Origin: Candidatus Sumerlaeota bacterium
GTDB taxonomy: Bacteria > Sumerlaeota > Sumerlaeia > JAFGJS01
Assembly (NCBI GenBank): GCA_016928995.1
Contig: JAFGJS010000161.1
Coordinates: forward strand, 1 to 13,908
DNA length: 13,908 bases
Reading direction: 5' to 3'
The notes below the pieces were generated by a model. That model did no database searches and was not told the origin of the DNA. It saw nothing but the letters and a program-made list of their open reading frames with translations. The translations under genes were made by a program, and so were the position numbers. Of this stretch, positions 1 through 7,133 are shown in pieces (the stretch's first letter is position 1; each line of letters starts with the position of its first letter).

Positions 1-1
1 A

Positions 2-73
2 AAGCCTACAACAACCACAGCAGTAAAACCTAAAGCCCCGCCACCAGCACCAGCACCTAAGCCAAAGAAATAA
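2..73 (+). CDS. C-terminal tail of an off-window protein (partial)
   Basis: Frame 2 is open from the window edge to a TAA at 71-73, immediately followed by a second TAA. The 23 visible residues are almost entirely Lys, Pro, Ala and Thr and end in KPKK. A basic, proline-rich tail like this is typical of disordered C-termini, for example histone-H1-like DNA-binding proteins, ribosome-associated proteins or envelope-spanning linkers. The family cannot be named from the tail alone. It converges with the minus-strand gene whose stop is at 232, with a strong hairpin between them. The biased composition and double stop favour a real gene end, but chance low complexity is possible. Confidence 0.5.
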   Translation, partial: KPTTTTAVKPKAPPPAPAPKPKK

Positions 74-98
74 TAAGAAAAATTCTAACAAGCCAATA

Positions 99-135
99 CA
101 CCGGAAAACTTGGCCCGCGGCCAAGTTTTCCGGTG
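99..135. terminator. Perfect 17-bp inverted repeat, probable bidirectional terminator
   Basis: The left arm CACCGGAAAACTTGGCC (99-115) and the right arm GGCCAAGTTTTCCGGTG (119-135) are exact reverse complements around the 3-nt loop CGC. The hairpin lies between two convergent genes with stops at 73 (+) and 234-232 (-), which is where a shared terminator is expected. Neither side has the T-run of a classical Rho-independent terminator, so it may instead be a transcript-end stabiliser or a copy of a dispersed palindromic repeat. The structure is certain; the function is inferred. Confidence 0.6.
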
Positions 136-231
136 ATCGGTAGCGTTCGAGTTGCATCCCGCGAGAGCCATTGATCAAGGCGAGAGCGGCTTCGCGCAGG
201 AGACATTGAAAAACTTCCGTGCAATTGGTGT

Positions 232-1494
232 TTACGGTTTGCCGATTTCCGGCGGCAGGCCGGCGGCGAGGCGCTGGGCTTGCCATTCTTGCTTGGTGCG
301 GACGACCTGGTCGCCGTCGAAGCGGTCGATGATCTGGAAGAAGTCAAGCTGATAGCGGTCCTTGCGCACTTCCTCGGCGGGTTTGCACTTGACCAGAAAC
401 ACGCTTTGCACGCCTTGGTGGTCGAAAGCGCGCCATGTTTGCTCGTCTTTCAGCGCGACAAAGGAGCGGCCTTCCAGCGCGGCGATCACGGCCGGCCCGT
501 CGAACGTTCCGGCGCGCTCCACGGCCTCCTTGTATTGCGTCAGGTTGATGTAGGCCAGCGACGCGGCCCAGCAGGGATAGTGCTGATATCGGCGGGCGTA
601 TTCCTCGACGAACTCGATGCCCTTTTTATAATCGTATTGATACGGCGCCTCCCAGACCCAATCCACCACGCCGACGACGTTTTGCATGCGTTCCGGGCCG
701 CTCCCCGCGCATTGGTTGAGCTCCAGTTCCGGCGCGATGAATTGCATGCGCTGCTTGAGCCCCATCTCGTTGGCCAGTTCCAGCGCCGTCTCCAGTTCGT
801 TGCCGAAAAGCGTGAGCACGAGCACGTCGGCGCGCACGCGTTCGGCGAGTTCCAGTGCGCTGCGGATTTCCGCGTCGCCGGACGCCGGATGCGGGATCAG
901 GACCGTTTTATGCCGTCCCTCGTCCTGCGTGTCGCTGAAGCGGCGGATCGAGGACTCCACGCTCCAGCCCCAGGAATAGTCCGCCGTGATGTAAACGACG
1001 CGGCCTTCAGGATAATTCTTTTTGATCCATGCGCCGAGGGCCTTGGCGCCCATCCAGGCGTTGAAGCAGCTGCGGAACATCCACGGCGAGGCGGCTTCGC
1101 AGGTGATGTGGCTCGATGAGGAATGGTCGGGCAGATAGAGGGTTTTATGCGCCGCGCAGACCTTGACGATTTCGCTGGCGATGCCGCTGCTGCTGGCGCC
1201 CATGATCATCTTCGCGTGGTATTTCTCGATCAGCTCCATCGCGGCCTTCGCGGCCACGTCCGGCCGGTTGCGCACGTCGCGATAGACGATCTCGACCGGA
1301 TGGCCGAGGATGCCGCCCTCGCGGTTGATCTTATCCAGCACGATCTGCGCCCCGCGCCACTGATCCAGCCCCTGCTGCGCATACGGCCCTGTGCGGGCGT
1401 AAGTCATGCCGATCGTCACTGTCGTAGCCTCTTGCGCGAAAATGGAAGAGGTAAGAATCACGATGGTGAAGAAAATAATACTGCGAAAAAGCAT
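232..1494 (-). CDS. ABC-type branched-chain amino acid/amide substrate-binding protein (LivK-like)
   Basis: This 420-residue protein has a clear signal peptide: a hydrophobic stretch from about residue 4 to 18 and an A-x-A-like end SIFA|QE near residue 20. The mature part has the periplasmic-binding fold type 1 pattern of the Peripla_BP_6 family. It starts with a strand, 'VTIGMTYARTGPYAQQG' (26-42), then 'GAQIVLDKINREGGILGHPVEIVYRD' in pieces across 48-73, and a ligand-loop-like 'GASSSG' at 99-104. Known relatives deliver branched-chain amino acids, amides or urea to an inner-membrane ABC importer; the ligand here cannot be read from sequence. The ATG at 1494-1492 is preceded by AAGGGAAG at good Shine-Dalgarno spacing. 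No permease or ATPase gene lies in the window, so it is an orphan here and could also serve as a sensor input. The downstream end faces the hairpin at 99-135. Confidence 0.85.
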   Translation of the reverse strand: MLFRSIIFFTIVILTSSIFAQEATTVTIGMTYARTGPYAQQGLDQWRGAQIVLDKINREGGILGHPVEIVYRDVRNRPDVAAKAAMELIEKYHAKMIMGASSSGIASEIVKVCAAHKTLYLPDHSSSSHITCEAASPWMFRSCFNAWMGAKALGAWIKKNYPEGRVVYITADYSWGWSVESSIRRFSDTQDEGRHKTVLIPHPASGDAEIRSALELAERVRADVLVLTLFGNELETALELANEMGLKQRMQFIAPELELNQCAGSGPERMQNVVGVVDWVWEAPYQYDYKKGIEFVEEYARRYQHYPCWAASLAYINLTQYKEAVERAGTFDGPAVIAALEGRSFVALKDEQTWRAFDHQGVQSVFLVKCKPAEEVRKDRYQLDFFQIIDRFDGDQVVRTKQEWQAQRLAAGLPPEIGKP

Positions 1495-1521
1495 ATTCTT
1501 CCCTTTATATATAATCGTTTT

Positions 1522-1548
1522 GACAGGATGAACAGGATCGACAAGATG
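1522..1548. repeat. Three degenerate 9-bp tandem units
   Basis: On the plus strand the units are GACAGGATG, AACAGGATC and GACAAGATG; on the minus strand they read as variants of NATCCTGTC. They sit in the gap between the 105-residue membrane protein and the substrate-binding protein. A similar array in the opposite orientation lies at 1898-1924. I recall ATCCTGT-type 9-bp arrays as common between genes in environmental bacteria, but their role is unknown to me. Confidence 0.5.
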
Positions 1549-1571
1549 TCAACGATATCACCGACGCTCAA

Positions 1572-1889
1572 TTATAAGCGCAATAATCCCCCGACAACGA
1601 AATGTGCAATCTTAAACGACACAAAGGGCAATACGATCAATGTTAACATTGTGATCGTGCCAGCGGACTCCAATAACTTCTTCAATACTCCAAATTTTTT
1701 TACTTTTTCCGCTCCACTCATTATCATACACATAAGACCAATAACGATTGCCCAGAGAATAATACCGATTGCTAAGCCAGCGCCGATTGCCAGTGCGCTG
1801 GCAATTATACCAGAAGACCGAACTGCCATATATCCTGCTATCGCCCCGGTAAGCGGAGTGAAAAGAAACGAAATTTCAAAAATGGTCAA
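1572..1889 (-). CDS. Small hypothetical integral membrane protein
   Basis: The product is 105 residues and strongly hydrophobic. Likely membrane segments are about 8-22, one or two helices within 28-58 (rich in Gly, Ala, Ile), and 76-92. A short basic loop, 'EKVKKFGVLKK' (61-71), lies between them. I do not recognise the family. The assumed start is TTG at 1889-1887, 25 nt beyond the malQ stop, so translation could be coupled to malQ; no clear Shine-Dalgarno sequence is seen. An internal Met at residue 21 is an alternative start but would remove the first hydrophobic segment. Base composition is clearly more AT-rich than in the flanking genes, which suggests different ancestry. The coherent hydrophobic pattern supports a real gene, although the start is uncertain. 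Confidence 0.5.
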   Translation of the reverse strand: MTIFEISFLFTPLTGAIAGYMAVRSSGIIASALAIGAGLAIGIILWAIVIGLMCMIMSGAEKVKKFGVLKKLLESAGTITMLTLIVLPFVSFKIAHFVVGGLLRL

Positions 1890-1897
1890 CGGTCTTA

Positions 1898-1924
1898 TAG
1901 CCAGTCTATCCGGTCTATTCTTTC
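1898..1924. repeat. Second degenerate 9-bp array, inverted relative to the one at 1522
   Basis: The plus-strand units TAGCCAGTC, TATCCGGTC and TATTCTTTC match the minus-strand units of the 1522-1548 array (CATCTTGTC, GATCCTGTT, CATCCTGTC). The array overlaps the last codons and the stop of malQ. The two arrays flank the small membrane-protein gene in inverted orientation. The units are diverged, so this is a pattern call rather than an exact repeat. Confidence 0.35.
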
Positions 1925-3483
1925 AGTTTTTCTCTCAGTTCCGCTTCATCGAATGCGTCGTCTTCGTCGTATTCCCTGGCGAGGCGCGGGATGCGGTTGC
2001 TGAGCATGGTTTGTTCGAAGAGCGTGGCGGCGAGCCGCTCGTTGGCCTGGCCGGGAAACATGCGCCAGGTCCAATTGCCGCCGGCTTGCCCCGGGATGTT
2101 CATCCGCGCGTCGTTGCCCAGACCGAGCACGTCCTGCATCGGAATGATCGCCGTTTCCGCCACGCTAATCAGCGCCGCATGGATCAGGTCCCATGCGATG
2201 TTCGAGCCATCAACCCAGAGATAGCGCCGGGCCGCTTCGCGCGTTTTTTCATTGGTCGAAAGATACCACCCCAGCGCCGTGTCGTTGTCATGCGTGCCGG
2301 TATAGACTACGCAGTTCGGTTCGTAGTTGTGCGGCAGGTAGCCGTGATGCGGCTTGCCGCCAAAAGCGAATTGCAGCACCTTCATCCCCGGAAAACGGAA
2401 TTGCTCCCGCAAGGCATCGACCTCCTGAGTGATCAGGCCCAGGTCTTCAGCGATGACCGGCAGCTCGCCCAGCGCCTCGCGTAGCGCGGTGAACAGCGCC
2501 TCGCCCGGCGTCTTAACCCAGCGGCCGACGACGGCAGTCTCCTCGCCGGCCGGAACTTCCCAGCACGCCTCGAAGCCGCGAAAGTGATCCACACGCACGA
2601 TGTCCACCAGTTTCAGCAGCGTGGAGCAACGTTCGATCCACCAGTCGAATTTCCGCGCGGCCAGCTTGTCCCAATCGTAAAGAGGATTGCCCCAAAGCTG
2701 GCCGGTCTTGCTGAAATAATCCGGCGGAACGCCCGCCATGACGGCTGGATTTCCCGCGTCGTCGAGTTTGAAAATGTCCTGATTGGCCCAGACGTCCGCG
2801 CTGTCGTGCGCCACGAAGATCGGCAGATCGCCGATGATTTGAATCTCCCGCTCGTTGGCGTAGCGCTTAAGCGTCATCCACTGCCGGAAGAATAAAAACT
2901 GGCAAAAGGCGCTGCGCTCGATGTTGTGCTTGAATTTGCCGCGCGCATTCTTCAACGCCTCGGGATCTCGCTGGACCAGTTCCCTTTCCCATCGCGGCCA
3001 TGGCGCGCCGCTATGCGCGTCCTTCAGCGCCATGAACAATGTAAAGTCATCCAGCCAGCCGGCGTTTTCCCGTTTGAACAAAGCAAACTCATCGGCCAAC
3101 CCCGGCGCCGGTTTCGCGCAATACGCATCGTAAGCCTCGCGCAAAATTCCATGCTTCCATTCGATCACCGGTCCATAATCCACCCGGCCCGTTGGGAAGT
3201 CTGGCGTGGAATCCAGCTGCTTATTTTTCAGCAGCTTCATTTGATGCAGATTCGATGGATCGATCAGCAGCGGATTGCCCGCGAAAGCCGAAAAGCACTG
3301 GTACGGCGAATCACCGAAGCCGGTCGGTCCCAGCGGGCAGATTTGCCAGAGCGATTGCCCGGCGGCCTGCAGGAAATCCACAAAATGAAACGCCTGCGAT
3401 CCGAGACAGCCGATCCCGAAACGTCCGGGCAGCGAGGTGGGATGGAGCAGGATTCCCGCGCGGCGGTTATATCGTTGGCTCAT
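1915..3483 (-). CDS. malQ: 4-alpha-glucanotransferase (amylomaltase, GH77)
   Basis: MalQ moves alpha-1,4-glucan segments between maltooligosaccharides, releasing glucose, in cytoplasmic maltodextrin and glycogen metabolism. The 522-residue product has the family length and all the landmarks. These are an N-terminal 'RRAGILLHPTSLPG', the loop 'PTGFGDSPYQ' (53-62) and 'IGDLPIFVAHDSADVWAN' (217-234). The GH77 catalytic residues sit in 'VRVDHFRG' (nucleophile D299), 'VIAEDLG' (acid/base E346) and 'GTHDNDT' (D399). They match Thermus amylomaltase D293, E340 and D395. The ATG at 3483-3481 is preceded by AAAAGGA with 8 nt spacing. The C-terminal tail is acidic and lysine-rich. No other maltose or glycogen genes are nearby. 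I saw no convincing promoter in the 179 bp upstream. Confidence 0.97.
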   Translation of the reverse strand: MSQRYNRRAGILLHPTSLPGRFGIGCLGSQAFHFVDFLQAAGQSLWQICPLGPTGFGDSPYQCFSAFAGNPLLIDPSNLHQMKLLKNKQLDSTPDFPTGRVDYGPVIEWKHGILREAYDAYCAKPAPGLADEFALFKRENAGWLDDFTLFMALKDAHSGAPWPRWERELVQRDPEALKNARGKFKHNIERSAFCQFLFFRQWMTLKRYANEREIQIIGDLPIFVAHDSADVWANQDIFKLDDAGNPAVMAGVPPDYFSKTGQLWGNPLYDWDKLAARKFDWWIERCSTLLKLVDIVRVDHFRGFEACWEVPAGEETAVVGRWVKTPGEALFTALREALGELPVIAEDLGLITQEVDALREQFRFPGMKVLQFAFGGKPHHGYLPHNYEPNCVVYTGTHDNDTALGWYLSTNEKTREAARRYLWVDGSNIAWDLIHAALISVAETAIIPMQDVLGLGNDARMNIPGQAGGNWTWRMFPGQANERLAATLFEQTMLSNRIPRLAREYDEDDAFDEAELREKLKE

Positions 3484-3662
3484 AAATGAATTCCTTTTCT
3501 CGAGCGCCGCCCTCGCCGCATCAAAACGCAGAACAAAGGGGATGGATCGATATGCGGCGGTCTTTGGCGCATTGAACGTCGTCTTGAAGTTTCATGCTCT
3601 TTAGCATCGTCAGATCCTGCCGCGAGACTCAAGGGGATTTTTCGGCCAATTACGCGATTTCA
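3484..3662. other. Intergenic gap upstream of malQ, small hairpin only
   Basis: This 179-bp stretch lies between malQ and the exported hypothetical gene, both on the minus strand. It contains the malQ ribosome-binding site and a short perfect hairpin, ATGCT-CTTT-AGCAT at 3594-3607. The stem is only 5 bp and has no T-run, so it is at best a weak terminator for the upstream gene. No clear -35/-10 pair and no plausible small gene were seen. Confidence 0.4.
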
Positions 3663-4463
3663 TCATTCCGTTTCAACGCGGCCGGACGAATCCCGGTTTT
3701 CAACCGCCACGATTTCACCCTTGCCGTCTTCGCCGATATCAAACGCGGTCAGGTTGCTGGATAAGCGTTCTTGCACATGGCGTTCACCGTAGCCGCAGAA
3801 AAAATCGTATTCACCCGGAGGCAGTTCGAAATGAATGCGGATGCATCGTGTCTCGCCGGGCTTCACGAAGAAAGAGTGCGGCAATGCGTTTTCTTTTCCG
3901 ATAGACCATGCGCAAGATACGAATTTCCCCTGCCAGCGGGATTCAAAGTTCTGCTGCGCCATCAATGCAAAGGAAAGTCCATCGGCGGGCTGCAGCCCTT
4001 TTTCCGAACGATTGGTTAGAAGCGTGAAAGCCAGATCATAGATGAATAACTCAACGGAATTGTCACCCGTGTTTTTGATATCAATGATCGCGACGATCGT
4101 TCCATCGCCGTCGAGATCGGCGGATGAAACGAGTTCAATCCCGTCCGGAATTCTGCCATCGTCGTTTTTCGGGGCAGGTCCTAAGTATTGAAATTCATCA
4201 ATCCTTCCCCTGCCGGGATTGAACGGTTGATAGACCTGTTTCACGTCGATGAGAACGGTTTGGCCGGCGTAGGGCCGCAGGTCTTCTTTGACCTTTTCTG
4301 ATACATACATCACGTCGGCGCTATGAAACACACAACCATCCCAACGGTCGAAAATCACAGTCCCGGCGCACTTTCCGGAAGGCAGAATGTTCGAGAAACT
4401 GAAAGTAGTGTGGACCAATAAATATAAAACGATATACGGGATTATTTTTTTAACGGTCAACAT
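3663..4463 (-). CDS. Exported hypothetical protein with a DxDxDG motif
   Basis: The product (266 residues from ATG at 4463-4461) begins with a short basic start, then a hydrophobic segment 'IIPYIVLYLLV' and a polar region 'TTFSFSN', consistent with a signal peptide. The mature part has a Cys-rich N-terminal section (C32, C44) with 'YVSEKVKEDLRPYAGQTVLID'. An acidic 'DLDGDG' loop (D116, D118, D120) resembles Ca2+-binding loops. A beta-rich second half contains 'FVKPGET' and 'LPPGEYDFFCGYG', as in Ig-like or BsuPI-like sandwich domains. Further cysteines at 184, 207 and 223 fit an extracytoplasmic location. A GTG 9 nt upstream (4472-4470) is an alternative start; I prefer the ATG because GGGGTGG lies at Shine-Dalgarno distance before it. 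I do not recognise the family. It follows the traffic ATPase gene by about 60 nt on the same strand, so co-transcription is possible. Confidence 0.75.
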   Translation of the reverse strand: MLTVKKIIPYIVLYLLVHTTFSFSNILPSGKCAGTVIFDRWDGCVFHSADVMYVSEKVKEDLRPYAGQTVLIDVKQVYQPFNPGRGRIDEFQYLGPAPKNDDGRIPDGIELVSSADLDGDGTIVAIIDIKNTGDNSVELFIYDLAFTLLTNRSEKGLQPADGLSFALMAQQNFESRWQGKFVSCAWSIGKENALPHSFFVKPGETRCIRIHFELPPGEYDFFCGYGERHVQERLSSNLTAFDIGEDGKGEIVAVENRDSSGRVETE

Positions 4464-4523
4464 TGTATCCACCCCGTCTATCCTGAATCCTCAATGATGA
4501 CTGCTGTTGCTTTCAGCTGATTA

Positions 4524-7133
4524 TCAACTAGTCACGCGCAGGACTTCCTTGAGCGTGGTTTCGCCGGATTCGACCTTGGCGATGCCCTCTTCCTGCAAGG
4601 TGCGCATGCCGTTGCGTTGTGCGGCTTCCTTGATCTCCGCGATCGTGGCCGTTCCGCCTTCCAGCATCGCGACGATTTCCGCGTTGGGCGAGAACATCTC
4701 GAAAAGCCCCACACGCCCCAGGTAACCGGACTGTTCGCAAGCCTCGCAGCCCTGTCCAGCCTGATACAGCGCCACGTCCTGCAGCGAGTAGTCCATGATT
4801 TCGCACTCGTATTCGTCCGGCTTCTGCACCTCGCGGCAGTGCGGACAGTTCACGCGGATCAGGCGCTGGGCCATGATCAGCGTGATGGCGACGGCGTAAC
4901 GGCGCGCTTCGATCCCCAGGTCGTTCAGGCGTGAGATGGCGCGCGAGCAGTCGATGGTGTGCAGCGTAGTGAACACCAGATGTCCGGTGAGCGCGGCGTC
5001 CACGGCGATCTCCGCCGTTTCATTGTCGCGCACCTCGCCGACCATGATCACATCCGGATCCTGCCGCATGATCGAACGCAGGCCGTTGGCGAAGGTGAAG
5101 CCTTGCTTGACGTTCACCTGAAGCTGTTTCAGGCCCTTCAACTGGTATTCAATCGGATCCTCGATTGTGATGATGTTGCGCTCGCCGGTGTTCAAGGCGC
5201 GCAACGACACGTACAGCGTGGTGGATTTGCCCGAGCCGGTCGGGCCGGTGACCAGGATCATTCCGTTCGGGCGTTTGATCGCGCGCATCCAGGTCTTCAG
5301 GTTGTAGCCTTCGAAACCCAGTTGCGCCGGCGTCACCATGATCCCCTTGCTGTCCAGGTAGCGCATGGATACGGTGTCGCCATAAGCGCCGGGGCTGGTG
5401 TTGATGCGGACGTCCACCTTGCGCTGATCGAATTCGATGCTGAACCGGCCGTCTTGCGGGATGCGTTTTTCGGTGATATCGATATTGGCCTGCACCTTGA
5501 TCGCGGAGATCAACGGCGGCCCCACGATGCGCGGCATCGTCATCAACTCGCGCATCACGCCGTCCACGCGATAGCGCACGGTGAGCTCGTCGCCCTCCAT
5601 GTCGATGTGCATGTCCGTGCCGCGGCCCTGCAGGGCGATTTGATGCAGGCCGTTGACCAATTTCGGCATCGCGTCTTTTTCGATTTCCTGCTGGACCGTG
5701 TGCGACGACCGGCGATTGATCGCCTGCTTCTCAACTTCGCGCGTCAGATGTTTCAGGTAATCCTTGGGATGAAAAAGAGGCTGAATTTCCTCGCCGCAAT
5801 GCGGGCAGCGGCTGAATTTCAGGTCGCTGTATAGATTGATGTCGCTGATCTCTCCGGAACAATGCGGACAGAATTCCTTTGCGCCAGCCCGGTTTTTACC
5901 GCCTCCGCCGCCGCGCATTTCGTTCCAGAGAAACGGAATCAGCATGATCAGACCCCAGCGTTGCACGGAGCGAGTGTGTTCCGGCGCGCGCGGATTCAGG
6001 CGGCGAACGAAGATGCTCATCACGCGCCGCGGCAGCCACCACCAACCCGCCAGAAACGCCGTCGTCACGCCGAGGATCCAATATAATTGACCGCTCAGCG
6101 CCCAGCGTGCGATCCGTTGCTCGGTGTCGAACTCATCCGGCGGGCGCTGCGGACCGGAGAATCGCGCGCCCCCTCTTCGCCGGATCGTCTGCGCCGGCGC
6201 GGGGGCTGGCGGCGTCTGATTCCCGGTCGCCGGCGCGGAAGGAGCCACAGAGGGCGAGACGGGCGTGGATACGAGTGCGTCATTTCGCTCCGGAATCGCC
6301 GGCTCCAACGCAGGTTCCTCATGCCTGAAAGCGGGATGCCGTGGAGCGAAGGGATTGGTGGATTGCATCGAGGCGAGCGACTCCCGCAACTTGACCAAGC
6401 CGTCTTGAATCCGATTGAGATCCGTCTCTTGCAGTTCGCTTTCGCGCGATCCTCCAGTGCGATGAATTTTTTCCAGCTCCTGCTGCAATCCGTTCAGACG
6501 TTCAATCAACGGCGCTCGCTCCGAGGCGGATTGCGTGGAATCGGCGAGTTTCTCGATAATTCTGGTTTCCGCTTCAATCCAACTCAACCGGTGTTGCCAT
6601 TCGCTTGGCTGGATTCGGGCGTGCGCCTGTTTGGCCAATGCGCCCGCCTTGCCGGGATCGCTGGCGGCGAGTTCCCGTGCGCGCACCAGCCATATGCGCA
6701 CCAGCGTCTGGCGGAATTCTTCGTGGAATGCTTCGAACCTGTCCGGCGGGTTCTGCAAACGCTGGACGTTTTCACGTTGCAGATAATCATTGAGCCATTC
6801 CAGGCTGCTTGTGGCGGCTTCAGGATGGTTCGTGATGAACTGGTCATTCGCATCGTTCAGCATGCGCTTCAGCGATGCGTAGAGCGCATTCTGCACATCC
6901 AAAATACCCGACTGCCCGACTGTCGCTTGCGCCAGTGTCTCCAGCGCCTCACGCGCTTGACCGGCGTTGAGTTGGGTTTGCCCCTCGCGCGCGAGAGCGC
7001 GATTGTCCGCAGCCGCGGCATCCCATGCGGATGTGATCGCGGCGATCCCCAGACCGCAAATAATCGCCGTCCGCATGGCGCTGGCGAGCCGGCTGTATAG
7101 TTTTCGTTGTATTTGGTATTCAGAAAAATTCAT
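4524..7133 (-). CDS. GspE/PilB-family secretion or pilus assembly ATPase with membrane-anchored N-terminal domain
   Basis: The C-terminal half (about 480-869) is a type II secretion/type IV pilus traffic ATPase, which powers pilin or pseudopilin assembly. It shows 'GRGTDMHID' (503-511, the ASDIHIE equivalent), Walker A 'GPTGSGKST' (630-638, K636) and the Asp box 'ITIEDPIEY' (655-663). It also has Walker B 'DVIMVGEVRD' (694-703, E700), the His box 'LTGHLVFTTLHT' (715-726) and the tetracysteine site C763/C766/C796/C799. The N-terminal half is unusual. A basic start leads to a signal-anchor-like segment (22-42), then a helical TPR/coiled-coil-like region (45-255), a Pro/Ala-rich linker (260-320), a second membrane helix (348-367) followed by 'RR..RR', and a zinc ribbon (C422/C425, C443/C446). 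The usual GspE N1E domain is not evident. Charge distribution predicts 43-345 outside the cytoplasm. The ATG at 7133 is used; the next Met (20) lacks a ribosome-binding site. No other gsp or pil genes are in view. Confidence 0.93.
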   Translation of the reverse strand: MNFSEYQIQRKLYSRLASAMRTAIICGLGIAAITSAWDAAAADNRALAREGQTQLNAGQAREALETLAQATVGQSGILDVQNALYASLKRMLNDANDQFITNHPEAATSSLEWLNDYLQRENVQRLQNPPDRFEAFHEEFRQTLVRIWLVRARELAASDPGKAGALAKQAHARIQPSEWQHRLSWIEAETRIIEKLADSTQSASERAPLIERLNGLQQELEKIHRTGGSRESELQETDLNRIQDGLVKLRESLASMQSTNPFAPRHPAFRHEEPALEPAIPERNDALVSTPVSPSVAPSAPATGNQTPPAPAPAQTIRRRGGARFSGPQRPPDEFDTEQRIARWALSGQLYWILGVTTAFLAGWWWLPRRVMSIFVRRLNPRAPEHTRSVQRWGLIMLIPFLWNEMRGGGGGKNRAGAKEFCPHCSGEISDINLYSDLKFSRCPHCGEEIQPLFHPKDYLKHLTREVEKQAINRRSSHTVQQEIEKDAMPKLVNGLHQIALQGRGTDMHIDMEGDELTVRYRVDGVMRELMTMPRIVGPPLISAIKVQANIDITEKRIPQDGRFSIEFDQRKVDVRINTSPGAYGDTVSMRYLDSKGIMVTPAQLGFEGYNLKTWMRAIKRPNGMILVTGPTGSGKSTTLYVSLRALNTGERNIITIEDPIEYQLKGLKQLQVNVKQGFTFANGLRSIMRQDPDVIMVGEVRDNETAEIAVDAALTGHLVFTTLHTIDCSRAISRLNDLGIEARRYAVAITLIMAQRLIRVNCPHCREVQKPDEYECEIMDYSLQDVALYQAGQGCEACEQSGYLGRVGLFEMFSPNAEIVAMLEGGTATIAEIKEAAQRNGMRTLQEEGIAKVESGETTLKEVLRVTS

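Noticed and set aside
1123-2484. Long plus-strand open frame opposite the binding-protein and malQ genes
   Set aside because: It spans parts of several minus-strand genes and an intergenic region, and its translation is Arg/His-rich with no family pattern, as expected for the antisense of GC-rich coding DNA.
4959-5834. Plus-strand open frame antisense to the ATPase core
   Set aside because: The opposite strand encodes unmistakable Walker and tetracysteine motifs; the antisense translation is His/Asp/Arg-rich without domains.
6087-7100. 337-codon plus-strand open frame antisense to the ATPase N-terminal half
   Set aside because: I checked it because the N-terminal half is unusual. Its translation is Arg-rich and low in hydrophobic pattern, whereas the minus-strand frame is continuous with the ATPase and has a signal-anchor, ribosome-binding site position and promoter.
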